This document shows positions 10,414 to 20,169 of a stretch of 64,000 nt of DNA, one piece after another. Source of the stretch: Punctularia strigosozonata HHB-11173 SS5. Lineage: Eukaryota > Basidiomycota > Agaricomycetes > Corticiales > Punctulariaceae. The notes under the pieces are model-generated. The model saw only the letters and a list, made by a program, of their open reading frames with translations, had not been told where the DNA came from and did no database searches. Each line of letters opens with the position of its first letter. Positions within the stretch are counted from its first letter, which is position 1. Position numbers and translations under genes: made by a program. The stretch lies in the NCBI RefSeq assembly GCF_000264995.1, contig NW_006767440.1:676787-740786 (forward strand), read 5' to 3'.

Positions 10414-11906
10414 ATGGTGCAGTGTCAGAACAGAGGTTGCAACAAGGACTACGATCCAGCAGATGCTCCCGACGAATGCGTGTACCATCCCGGTGCCCCT
10501 GTGAGTAACGTCGTAATCGGCGAATGAAGAACGAGCTTGCTGAATTGAAATCAGGTATTTCACGAAGGTGAGGGCAACGATCAAGATGTCTTTAAGCTCT
10601 CTCAATCGATCCACGTACCAACTCGAATGAAGGTCTCAAATCGTGGTCGTGCTGCTCGGATGTGAACAAACCGGTGTTGGATTTCGATGACTTCATGAAG
10701 ATAACGGTACGACGACGTGTGTCATCGTAAGCATTTCAATCACCGATCTTCCAGGGATGTACTCGAGGCAAACATACCGAAGCTAAACCCAAGGAGGACC
10801 CTCCCAAGCCTGCGCCGAGTAACAATGCCACCATGACCGGCGCTTCCGACGGCAGCGAGACGTATCAAGTTGCAGCGGCGACAGCGGCGATGGCAAGCAC
10901 GTCGCTCAACCCGACTGTCTCGACCCCTGCCCCGACCGCACCGCCTGCGCCGGCTCCCGCACCCGTCATAGAGGAGGACGATCTGAGTGCCTCTGTGGCG
11001 CCCGGAACCAAGTGCAAGCGTAATGGTTGCTCGATAGTATACGAGGATGACGCTACTCATCGCGTTGGTGATGGTCCTGGAACTGTCTGCAAATTCCACC
11101 CAAAAGCGGTATGTCACCAAGCTCACACGACTTTGCATTGTTTACCGAATCTTCAAGCAAGCCCATATTCCATGAAGGCAGCAAGGTAGATCCACCATTG
11201 CGAGCACGGAGGGACGGTCACCTCATGCGCAATCACAGGGCTATTTGTGCTGCAAGCGACGCGTCCTGGAGTTCGACGAGTTCCTCAAGATTGAAGGCTG
11301 TCACACGGGCAGGCACCTTTTCGTCCCCAAAACGTCACCGCAGACGGTACAATTGTCGACTATCCACCCAACGAAAGGCACTCACGATTTGAATTGCAGG
11401 AAGAGCAGCTCACGGACTGTCGCATCGATCATTATCAGACGCCCAGCGAGGTACATGTCTCGGTATTTGCGAAGAAGGCGGATCCGGAGCGCAGCACCGT
11501 GAAGATCGAGGAGCAACAGGTGTGTCCGCTTGTCGCCTCAGCTTCGAGGCTTGAACCAAGACATGAAACTGTAGCTGCACTTGGACATCGTACTACCGGA
11601 AGCCAAGCGTTTCCGACGGTCCATAGACTTATTCGGGCCCGTCGACCACGAAGCTTCCTCCTATAAATTCTTCGGGACCAAGGTACCGTCGACGGTCTCC
11701 CTCGATTGTCTCCCATCCCTTACGCGGATTTCCTCTAGGTTGAAGTTTTGCTCAAGAAGCAGGATGCTCGCAGCTGGAGTCTCCTAGAAAAGCCCAGCGG
11801 TTCGACATACGTCGCTGAAACCTTGACATTTGGTGTCCAGGGACGTACAGGAACCATCGGCGCGAAGGAGATGATCCTTGCGCAAGAAAATAGGAAAGGC
11901 GCCTAA
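10414..11906 (+). CDS. CHORD-CS domain co-chaperone (CHP1/RAR1-SGT1-like)
   Basis: CHORD-CS proteins bind HSP90 and zinc and act with SGT1 in protein-complex assembly. First CHORD: MVQCQNRGCNKDYDP, CVYHPGAP, intron, VFHEG, intron, LKSWSCCSDVNKPVLDFDDF, then GCTRGKHTEAKPKEDPPKP. A low-complexity Ala/Pro/Thr linker follows (about 10830-10990). Second CHORD: GTKCKRNGCSIVYEDD, VCKFHPKA, intron, HEGSKGYLCCKRRVLEFDEF and GCHTGRHLF. Each has the CX4C...CXXHPG...CC...F..F..I.GC.XGKH layout. The CS domain runs HYQTPSEVHVSVFAKKA, LDIVLPEAKRFRRSIDLFGP and SSYKFFGTKV, ending GAKEMILAQENRKGA before TAA at 11904-11906. The start ATG at 10414 directly precedes the first CHORD. About eight introns. It converges on the IF2 gene with 111 bp between stops. 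Confidence 0.92.
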
Positions 11907-12017
11907 TGTATTCTATGCCATGCGTGGCGTCTAGAGTAATGGACAATGTGTCTGTCGACAATGCAGCATTGAGCAGTGATTATCTACGTCTTTTGATTCT
12001 ATGCGCTTTTGAGCATC

Positions 12018-15000
12018 TCAGAGCTGGCCTGGCTTGACGACTTCCTCGTAAGTTTGGATCAGGTCACCCGGTTGGAAGTCGGCGAAGGCGCCGACGTTGA
12101 TACCGCATTCTAGTCCCTTGCGGATCTCCTGAACATCTTTTTTGAGGTGCCGCAATGTCTCCACGGGACCTATATCCACGAGCAATAATCAGCATCGTCC
12201 CCGCCGTCGAACATCACAGTCCGTCCCACCTTCGTACACCGTCGCACCGCCTCTGACCACCCGCGCCATCTTGTCCTTTTGCAATACGCCATTGACCACC
12301 CGGCACCCGGCGACCTTCATGATCTTCTTCTGCTTCAGGTGAATGTCGAATAGCTGCAGCACCGTCGCCTCGCCCGTCACGCGCTGCTCTACGACCTTCG
12401 GGAGGAGGTCGATCACGCGGCTCTTAACCTCCTCCATCACGCGGTAGATGATATCCGAGGTGTAGATCGCTACCCCGTTCTGGTGCGCAGTCTGTTCGAC
12501 CGAGCGCGGGGTGTTCACGCCAAAGGCGACGACGATACCTATAGAAGAGGCCACCGTGAGCTTACTGCCAGAGGTTGCGAAGGCTAAAATGAACACCCAC
12601 CTTCGGCGGCCTTGGCCATCATCACATCCGAGTCCGTCACCGGTCCCACCCCGGTCGACACGATCTTCACCACCGCCTTATCGTTCCCAATCCCCTGCAC
12701 CGCGCCCGCGACCGCCTCCACGCTCCCGCTCACGTCCCCCTTGATCACCAACTTCAGCTCCTTGGGGCCGCCCTCCCTCTCCCTCTCCCTCTCCCTCTCC
12801 CTATCCCAGTCCTTCTCGCCGTCCTTCCCCTGATCCTCCTCCTTCACCTCACGCTCCACCCGCCGTTGCTCGTTGATCGCGCCCAGGTCACCGAGCATGC
12901 GCTCCTCGCGCGCCCGCCGCTCCCGGTTCGCGAGCGCCCGCTTGATCTCGCCCTCGCCCGCGGACAGCACCTCCTCCCCGGCTGACGGCAGCTCCTTCCA
13001 CCCGGACACGGTCACCGCCGCCCCGGGCAGCGCGGCCTTGACGGCCTTGCCCGCCGAGTCCGTCATCGCTCGCACCTTCGCGTGCGCGAGGCCGGAGATG
13101 AGGTGCGTGCCCGGCTTGAGCGTCCCGCGGAGGACGAGTACGGTCGCGACCGGTCTGTGGCGCGCAATACGGTCAGATGATGCGCTCAGGAGTGCGGCAT
13201 AGAAGGGGAGGGAGAAGATTGGACGCACCCGAGGCCCTTGTGCACCTTGGACTCGAGCACGTGGCCCTGCACCTGGCCGTCCTGCTCGGCACGAAGCTCC
13301 TGCATCTCTGCGAGCGCGGAGAGCGTCTCGACGAGCTGGTCGAGCCCGGCGCCGGTCAGGCCGGAGACCTCTACGGAGGGGATGTCGCCGCCGAAGACCT
13401 CGAGCTGGAGGCCCTCCGCGAGAAGCATCTTCTGTACCCGATCCTGCCGATCCATCCAAGCGTCAATTTATGCAAGGTCTCCCAGGAAAGAAAGGACGCA
13501 CCACATCAGCCTCGGGCTTGTCGACCTTGTTGATAGCAACGACGACGCCGAGCTTGCCCTCGTCCTTCTTGATGAGGTCGATCACCTCCCGCGTCTGCGG
13601 CATGACGCCGTCGTCCGCGGCGACGACGAGCACCACGATGTCCGTCACGCGTGCGCCGCGCGCACGCATCGCCGAGAACGCGGCGTGTCCGGGCGTATCG
13701 AGGAACGTGATGCTTTTGACGCTGCGAGCGGACATCAAAAAATCGTCAGCGAAGGAGATCGTTAGACAAGGCGAACGTGTTTTACCTGGACGATGAAGAG
13801 GAGGCGGATTTGACGGGCACCGAGAACGCGCCGATGTGTTGCGTGATCCCGCCGGCTTCGCCCTTGGCAACGGACGCATGCCGGAGCGTGTCGAGCAGCG
13901 TCGTCTTGCCATGATCAACGTGGCCCATAATCGTTACCACCGGTGGGCGCGCGGGGAGCTTCGCCGGGTCCGCCGTCGACGGTCTGCAGGCGGACATCAT
14001 CAACATGGCGGTGCGTATATACAAGGGGGGCACGGGGACGTACTCGGGGAAGATGTCGAAAGCGGCTTCATCGTTGATGACGGGGTTGCGGTTGAACTCC
14101 ATCGCAAGGAGTGATGCATATTCAGAGGTCAGAACTATGTACGAAAATGGCATGTGTCAGACGAGCGCTACTGGCTGAGGGAGAGCATGGACATACTGTG
14201 TTCGGGCGCTGCTTCTTCCGCCATACCAGCTTCCTGCATCTTCCGCTGTAGCGTAGCTGTAAAGGTGAACCCAATGTGCGGTCAGTACATCTGAGGGTTA
14301 CAACGAAGGGAGAGCAGCACGCACGCAGCCGGACATTCAACAGCCGCGCGAGGTTCGCGACTGTGCACAGCTGCGGCACGAACACGTCCACCGACACCTC
14401 CTTCGCCCGCCTCGCCTTCTCCTTCTCCTTCCGCTGCGCCTCCGCACTTCTGTGGTCCTTATCCTTCCTATTCCGAGCCCGGCCCTCCGCCTCGTCCAAC
14501 TCCGCCTCTGCCTGTGCGCGCAGGGAGCCGCGGTGCTTGTGCCCGCGTTCCTTGTGCCCCAGGCGCCGCGCGTCCGAAGTGGTGGTAAGGGCGGAGTCGT
14601 CCTCGAGGGCCGCGTAGCGCGCGGGCGACCACGTCTTCGAATCGCCGTTGGTCTTCGCGTCTCGCGTTTGGGCGGATTGGGCGGGAGATTGGGGGGCATC
14701 CTCGACCGGGGTTACCCTGCGGTGCTTCGGGGATAGATGCGGGAGCGGCTCGCGCCGGAGTCCGCTCGGGCTTGCGCTGACCTGGCCGGAGGCAGTGACG
14801 GGGGCCGGGGCCGGGTCGGGGTCGGGGTCGTTGAGCAGGTCGATGGATTGCCGTTTGGGCTTGGGCGCCTGCTCGGAGGAGGGGGTGGCCCAAATCAGAT
14901 TGTCGAGATTGTCGAGAGAGGAGGTGGAGGGCTCGGGGGGCGCGTGACTGCGCCGGGAAGACCAGATGCTGCCCGCGCGCGGAACGCCAGGGACGAACGC

Positions 15001-15608
15001 GGCCGGGTTGACGCGCTCTCGGGAGGTCGACGGTGGAGGGGGTGTGCCACCTGGCCGCGACGGATTGGACGAAGAAGAGGAGGGCATAGGAGGGCGGTCG
15101 CGGGTAGGGTTAGGAGTCGCCCAGGAGGAGGCAGGGCGGTCCCATTTGCTGGTGCTGCCCGCGATGGAATCTGCGGGTCGTGCCCATTTGCTGCTGGCGC
15201 CTGGGTCCGCGGGGCGGTCCCATTTGCTGCCTGCGGTAGAGTTGGCCGGCCGATCCCACTTGCTGCTGGCAGTCGAGTCGGTCGGTCTGTCCCACTTGCT
15301 GCCGCTTGACGCGCCTGGCCGCGCTGCGCTGGACGGCGGGGTGGCCGGGTCGGGGCGGGTCCACTTCCCGAGCGACGGGGGCAGCACGGGGGACGGCCGG
15401 GCCCATTTCCCCGGGGCTGGCGCAGGTTGGTTCGACGAGTTAGACTGGGTGCGTTGGTCAATATGCGCGTATGCGGACATGCGTTCATCTTCGGAACGGG
15501 TATGATGCGGAGAGAATCACTCACGCTGCTCGCGAACTTGGCGGATGTAGCAGCTGAGCGCCACTGCTGCCGCGCGCGGAATATCCGGGCTGACCGACGG
15601 GCGTACAT
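12018..15608 (-). CDS. IFM1: Mitochondrial translation initiation factor IF-2
   Basis: GTPase that places initiator tRNA on the mitochondrial small ribosomal subunit. Exon 1 [20 protein letters not shown] is an Arg/Ala-rich presequence. Next comes a Ser/Pro/Trp-rich region with about eight KWxRP repeats (15125-15415), and an IF2-N-like helix [20 protein letters not shown]. The G domain shows [18 protein letters not shown] (G1), GITQHIGAF (G2), [18 protein letters not shown] (G3), [14 protein letters not shown] (G4) and [13 protein letters not shown] (G5). Domains II to IV follow: [48 protein letters not shown] and the C-terminal [20 protein letters not shown]. The stop is at 12018-12020. A charged Arg/Glu insert (12773-12804) is encoded by a hexanucleotide repeat. 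Exon joining is clear; the frame is kept in all G motifs. Confidence 0.93.
12773..12804. repeat. Coding hexanucleotide microsatellite (CCCTCT)n
   Basis: About five copies of CCCTCT on the plus strand encode an alternating Arg-Glu run ([12 protein letters not shown]) in the mitochondrial IF2 linker before domain III. Unit changes would keep the reading frame, so length variation among strains is likely. Confidence 0.8.
15125..15415 (-). repeat. Tandem KWxRP peptide repeats in mtIF2
   Basis: About eight copies of [GS]KW[DAT]RP spaced 13-19 residues apart (KWARP, KWTRP, KWDRP several times, KWARP, KWDRP), separated by Ser/Ala/Thr/Pro linkers. They lie between the presequence and the IF2-N region and are probably disordered. 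DNA-level copies around 15140-15300 are similar, which suggests recent expansion. Confidence 0.8.
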
Positions 15609-15933
15609 GTTTTAGTTGACTGTCGACCTTCGTCTATTAGGATGGAGCTCGGCCAGCCGATGTCGACCCCAAGGCTGCCCGGCTGGAGGGATGGGATTTC
15701 TCGTCGGGTCACGTGAAGACATGAGCGCTCAATGAACACAGCCATTTCTCACGGTATGAACTCAGACAAGCGCCGGCCCTGGGTCAGCTGGACAGCGACG
15801 ATGATCGACTTCGTACGCTAGTAAGGTAGTGGGGTTCCCGCGAATGCATATGATTTCAAACATAGGCTCTGTGCGTGGCGTACATAACGGCATAGCGTTT
15901 CTCTCGCCCTTGATACAGACGTGATCCCCTACC
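15609..15933. promoter_or_regulatory. Divergent intergenic region between mtIF2 and GMC gene
   Basis: 325 bp between two outward-facing start codons. I see no strong TATA box. It presumably carries both promoters. Confidence 0.4.
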
Positions 15934-18614
15934 ATGATGTTCGCGCTCTCGGCTCGTGCAAGCAAAGTGCTCAGGCTCGCGTCGGCGGTCGCCCTCGCGC
16001 TGGCCATCGTGTTGAGATACAGGCGTCGTAACGGCCGGGCGCGGTTTCTCGTCAAGGACTTGGGCAAGGCAGGCTCGAAGGTCGCGCACGACGCGTCGCC
16101 GGACGAAGCTGTTGGACCGTTGTACGATGTCGTCATCATCGGCGGAGGTGAGTAGTCGTTCAGACAGCATTGTTGTTGGGGGGAACCCTATCTCAACTCT
16201 TTGGTCACAGGTACTGCGGGATGCGTTCTTGCATCGCGTCTGTCAGAAGACCCCTCGGTCAGCGTGTTGCTCCTTGAGGCTGGCGGCAGGTACACATCCC
16301 GATGTCCGTGCGTTTATGCGCATATACGCTGACCATCGACCTTCTAATAGCGGTCTCGATGTACCGTTCAGTCGCATACCAATGGCGTACGTGCGTCCTG
16401 TCGTTCCATGCACATAGCTAATCCGCGCACCACAGGTACTCGAGGCTCTTCCACACAAAGCACGACTACGACCTCTACACCGTCCCGCAGAAGCATTGCT
16501 ATAACCAGCCCAAGTACTGGCCTCGAGGTGCTTCCGCCTTTTTCTTCTCTTGTTAGTCTTCATTTTACGAGGTGCATATAGGCAAGATGCTCGGCGGCTG
16601 CTCTTCCCTCAACGCGATGATGTTCCATTACGGCGCGCCCTCAGACTACGACGAATGGGTCGATCCGGCCGTGCCGGACTCCTCAAGCTGGTCATACGCC
16701 AACGTCAAACCGTATTTCCGCAAGTTCGAAAAGTTCACGCCGAGCAAGGTGTTCCCCGACGTTGACGTCCAGGCGCGGGGTAGCGTCGGGCCTATCGAAG
16801 GTGTGGATCAACACCCCTTTGCATCCTGCCCGCGCGAACGAGTAACGACGAGCTGACTGGGAATGATTCTCTAGTGGGCTACTTCGGACATTACTCCGAG
16901 GTCGCGCGTCGGTTTGTGGACGCCTGCGAGGCGATCGGGATCCCGAAGAACCCCGACGTGAACACGGACAAGGGTACGCTAGGCGCGACGAAGGTAGGCG
17001 TGTCCATTCTCATCTATTCCGCACATTGCTGAGTTTCGTCCCTCCCCTCTAGATCAGTGAGTGATGCAGGAACCGTGTATGCGATATACCCACGACCTAA
17101 CGTCTGTCTCCCTCCCCCCCAGTGACTTACACCGAGTACGCCGTCTCCTTCCTTCACTGTGTTCCATTAGTTCCAATAAGCTGACCTCCCTCTCTGTCTA
17201 GCTCGCGCGGCCGCCGTGTCACGACTGAGTCCGCATACCTCACCCCGCAGGTCCTCGCGCGACCCAACCTGACCGTCGCGATCGGCGCCCGCGTCACACG
17301 CGTCCTCTTCTCTCGCGCCGACGAAGGCAAAGAGGGGCCCCGCGCGAACGGCGTCGAGTTCACCAACAAGCCGCACGGGCCGCTCTTCCAAGCACGCGCG
17401 CGGAAGGAAGTCATCCTCTCGTCAGCTTAAATTTTTTCTTTCACGCACAAAACAAACCATCGCTGACGACGACACATTTCGCTACAACAGCGCAGGCGCC
17501 GTACACTCTCCTCAGATCCTTCTCCTCTCCGGCATCGGCCCCGCCGCCCAGCTCGCCTCGCACGGCATCCCGGTCGTCCTGGACGCGCCGAACGTTGGCC
17601 AACACCTCCTCGACCACATCGTCGTCAACGTCCGCTTCCGCGAATCCAGATCGTCCCCGGCCCCGCCATCCTCCCTGCTCTACCTCAAGAAGCCCGCGAC
17701 GTTCTCCGAAGTCGCGCGCACGGCGAAAGCGATGTGGCAGTTCCGCTGGCGCGGCACCGGGCCGCTGACCAGCAACGTCGCGGAGGCGGCCGCGTTCCTC
17801 CGGAGCGACGACGCGCGCGTGGAGGGGCTGGTAGAGAAGGATGAGAAGGCGGAGGTGGAGGACGCGACGAGCGCGAAGGATGCGCCTGACCTCGAGTTGA
17901 TCGCGAGCCCGATGGCATGGATCGCGCACGGGCACGGTGAGGTGCCGAAGGGCAACCTCGTCTCGTTCGGCGCCGTCCTTCTACGCCCCGTACGTTCATC
18001 CCCCCCCCTCTGCTGCTCGAGCTATGAGCTCACTTCGCTCTCTGCTCTCTCTTCTCCTCTATGGCTCGTGTCATAGACCAGTCACGGCTCGATCGCGCTT
18101 CGATCGCGCAACCCGTTCGACGCCCCGACGATCGACCCGAACTACCTCGCGACGGACCACGACGTCGCCGTGCTCGTCCGTGGCACGCGGGCGCTCCTCC
18201 GCGCCGCCGCCTCCGCGCCGCTCGCCCCGCTGCTCGACACCGACGAGGCCGACCCGTTCCTCGACAACCACCTCCTCTTCCCCAAGCAAGGACCGAAGGA
18301 AATATCCGGCGAAGCACTGGAGCGGCTCGTGCGCGAGCGCACCGAGACGTTGTACCACCCGGCGTCGACGTGCCGGATGGCGCGCCGCGAGAAGGGCGGC
18401 GTGGTCGATTACGGGCTGCGGGTGTACGGCGTGCGCGGGCTGCGCGTCGCGGATGCGAGCGTGTTCACGAACCTCGTGGCGGGACATACGGTCAGCTTTC
18501 CCCCCCTTTACTTGACGCGCGTGCGATCGTGCTGATGGGCGTGTGCAGGCGGCGCCTGCCATCATGATCGGGGAAAAGTTGGCGGACGAGCTGAAGAAGG
18601 AGTGGAGCGCTTGA
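15934..18614 (+). CDS. GMC-family FAD oxidoreductase with N-terminal membrane anchor
   Basis: Glucose-methanol-choline oxidoreductase: oxidises an alcohol using FAD. The N-terminus has a hydrophobic stretch LRLASAVALALAIVLRY, so a signal anchor is likely. The dinucleotide site is YDVVIIGGG, intron, TAGCVLASRL then VSVLLLEAGG. After YSRLFHTKHDYDLYTVPQK comes the GMC signature KMLGGCSSLNAMMFHYGAPS. Later segments are GYFGHYSEVARRFVDACEAI, TESAYLTPQVLARPNLTVAI, AGAVHSPQILLLSGIGPAAQ (second GMC signature) and VGQHLLDHIVVNVRF. The catalytic part has HPASTCRM and LRVADASVFTNLVAGHT, intron, AAPAIMIGEKLADELKKEW. Both active-site His residues (HPAST and AGHT) are present. Around nine short introns; stop at 18612-18614. 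Substrate unknown; aryl-alcohol, glucose or choline-type enzymes are all possible. Confidence 0.88.
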
Positions 18615-19162
18615 ACGCGCCCTTCAGCATCACCTTAGTATCTTGCTTGACTGACGCTATATTTGTACCGCATGTTCTGTTGGAATGCTCGTTGACTTAC
18701 AAGCTTTTGCATGCGCGAAGGCAATACCTCCCGAAGATCTTGATGCCTGCCTCTGGCTCATGTATACATATATCTGAATATTCACATCAATCCTTTGAAC
18801 AACCTATACTGGCCAGTGACATGCGAGCCAGGTGCTACGTCATGACCGTCGATGGGAGGTCAAGGTATGAATGCTGAAGGCCACAGCTGTGCATGTAGAG
18901 GTGCGAGTAGCTAGTAGAACATGCGTCGGTCCGCAGCCCTTGCTCCGATGTATGTTGATTCTGTCCAGATTGAATACATGATATCGATCTGATCTGCGGC
19001 GATCCCGAGCAAGCCAAGGTCACAGAGAGGGACGAAGGCTGAGTTGCAAGTGAACCCCTATTCCGACAATTTCTCAAGCTACCACATTCGTTCGGCCGAG
19101 CATCATGACTGTTTGCATAACTATCGCAGCTGGCCTTGCACAGCGTATTCCCCACTATCGTA
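18615..19162. other. Intergenic, no gene seen
   Basis: 548 bp between the GMC stop and the HIS3 start. It should hold the HIS3 promoter. I see no recognisable gene, repeat or RNA. Confidence 0.5.
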
Positions 19163-20042
19163 ATGGCGGCCAGGACGGCGACCATCACCCGCAACACGGC
19201 CGAGACACAGATCGAGGTCTCCATCAACCTCGACTGCCAACCGGGCACCCAGAACGCGCAGGTCATCGATGTCTCCACCGGGATCGGTTTCCTCGACCAT
19301 GCACGTTCATGCTCTCACTGCATCTCGACCTTCTGCTTACGGGAACGTGGTGGAACTTGCGCACATATAGATGTATCATGCCCTCGCGAAGCACAGCGGC
19401 ATGTCGCTCACGATGAAGTGCCAGGGTGATCTGCACATCGACGACCACCACACAGCAGATATGTCCTTTCCGCGTCCGCTCTGCGTGCCCTCCCAACTGA
19501 TGTCGTCTTGTTTACACAAGACAGCGCGATCGCTCTAGGCACGGCATTCAAGCAGGCGCTGGGCGAAGTTCGGGGGATCCGCCGCTATGGCACGGGCTTC
19601 GCGCCTCTGGATGAGGTCCGTCTATCGACATCGTCGCATATATGCGCCGTTACCAGCCATCGCAGTAGGACTGACGAACTCCGAATGAACAGGCCTTATC
19701 CCGCGCAGTGATCGACATCTGCTCTCGTCCATACTGCTTCACCGACCTTGGCCTCAAACGAGAAAAGATCGGTGACCTCTCCACCGAGATGTTCCCGCAC
19801 ATCTTCTACTCGTTTGCCATGGCCTCCGGCGTGACGCTCCACGTCGACGTGCTGCGTGGCCAGAACGACCACCATCGGTGGGTTATCTCTTCCTTTGCCA
19901 CTCTGTCGTTGCTGTATGCTCACCAACAGATCGAAACGTCGACAGGGCAGAATCCGCGTTCAAGGCGCTCGCTATCGCTATCCGGCAAGCGATCGAGCGC
20001 ACAGGCGGGAACGACGTGCCAAGCACAAAAGGTGTCTTATAG
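19163..20042 (+). CDS. HIS3: Imidazoleglycerol-phosphate dehydratase
   Basis: Sixth step of histidine synthesis: dehydration of imidazole glycerol phosphate, a di-manganese enzyme. Exon 1 [20 protein letters not shown] ends GIGFLDH. Exon 2 is [20 protein letters not shown] with LHIDDHHTA. Exon 3 [20 protein letters not shown] carries the conserved HHTAED continuation, then [10 protein letters not shown]. Exon 4 is [40 protein letters not shown] and LRGQNDHH; exon 5 is [20 protein letters not shown] ending STKGVL. The metal-binding HHTAED and the HxxE-type segments are intact, and the length is normal. Introns 1 and 2 lack GT-AG ends (see separate entries); introns 3 and 4 use GT-AG. Stop TAG 20040-20042. 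It converges on an M13 peptidase gene 127 bp away. Confidence 0.96.
19301..19370 (+). other. Probable GC-AG intron in HIS3
   Basis: To keep the conserved [12 protein letters not shown] junction, exon 1 must end at CAT (19300) and exon 2 begin at ATG (19371). The intron then starts GCACGT and ends ATATAG, 70 nt. No GT donor gives the conserved junction. Confidence 0.7.
19459..19517 (+). other. Probable AT-AC intron in HIS3
   Basis: The conserved HHTAEDSAIALG is rebuilt only if exon 2 ends GCAG (19458) and exon 3 begins AAGACAGC (19518). The intron is 59 nt, begins ATATGT and ends TTACAC. ATATGT equals the common fungal donor GTATGT with G1 changed to A, and a CAACTGAT branch-like site lies near the 3' end, so it is likely spliced by the major (U2) spliceosome. 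Confidence 0.7.
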
Positions 20043-20169
20043 ATATTTCGGTAGTACAAACCAAATGCAGCTCGCGCATGTCCTTGTATTGTATATCTTA
20101 CACCGCGGGGCTCTGCATATGATCTTCGCTCCGACTCTCGGTTTTTCCTTCGGCGAGACGGGAATTGGT

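Noticed and set aside
10102-10614. 170-codon minus-strand frame
   Set aside because: It is the shadow of the CHORD gene exons and introns on the plus strand.
14122-15480. Plus-strand Gly/Arg-rich frames across the IF2 N-terminus
   Set aside because: They are antisense readings of the Ser/Pro/KWxRP region and lack start context or splice structure.
19459-19517. U12-type (minor spliceosome) intron
   Set aside because: The 5' end ATATGT lacks the ATATCCTT consensus and there is no TTCCTTAAC branch site, so a U2-type AT-AC intron is more likely.
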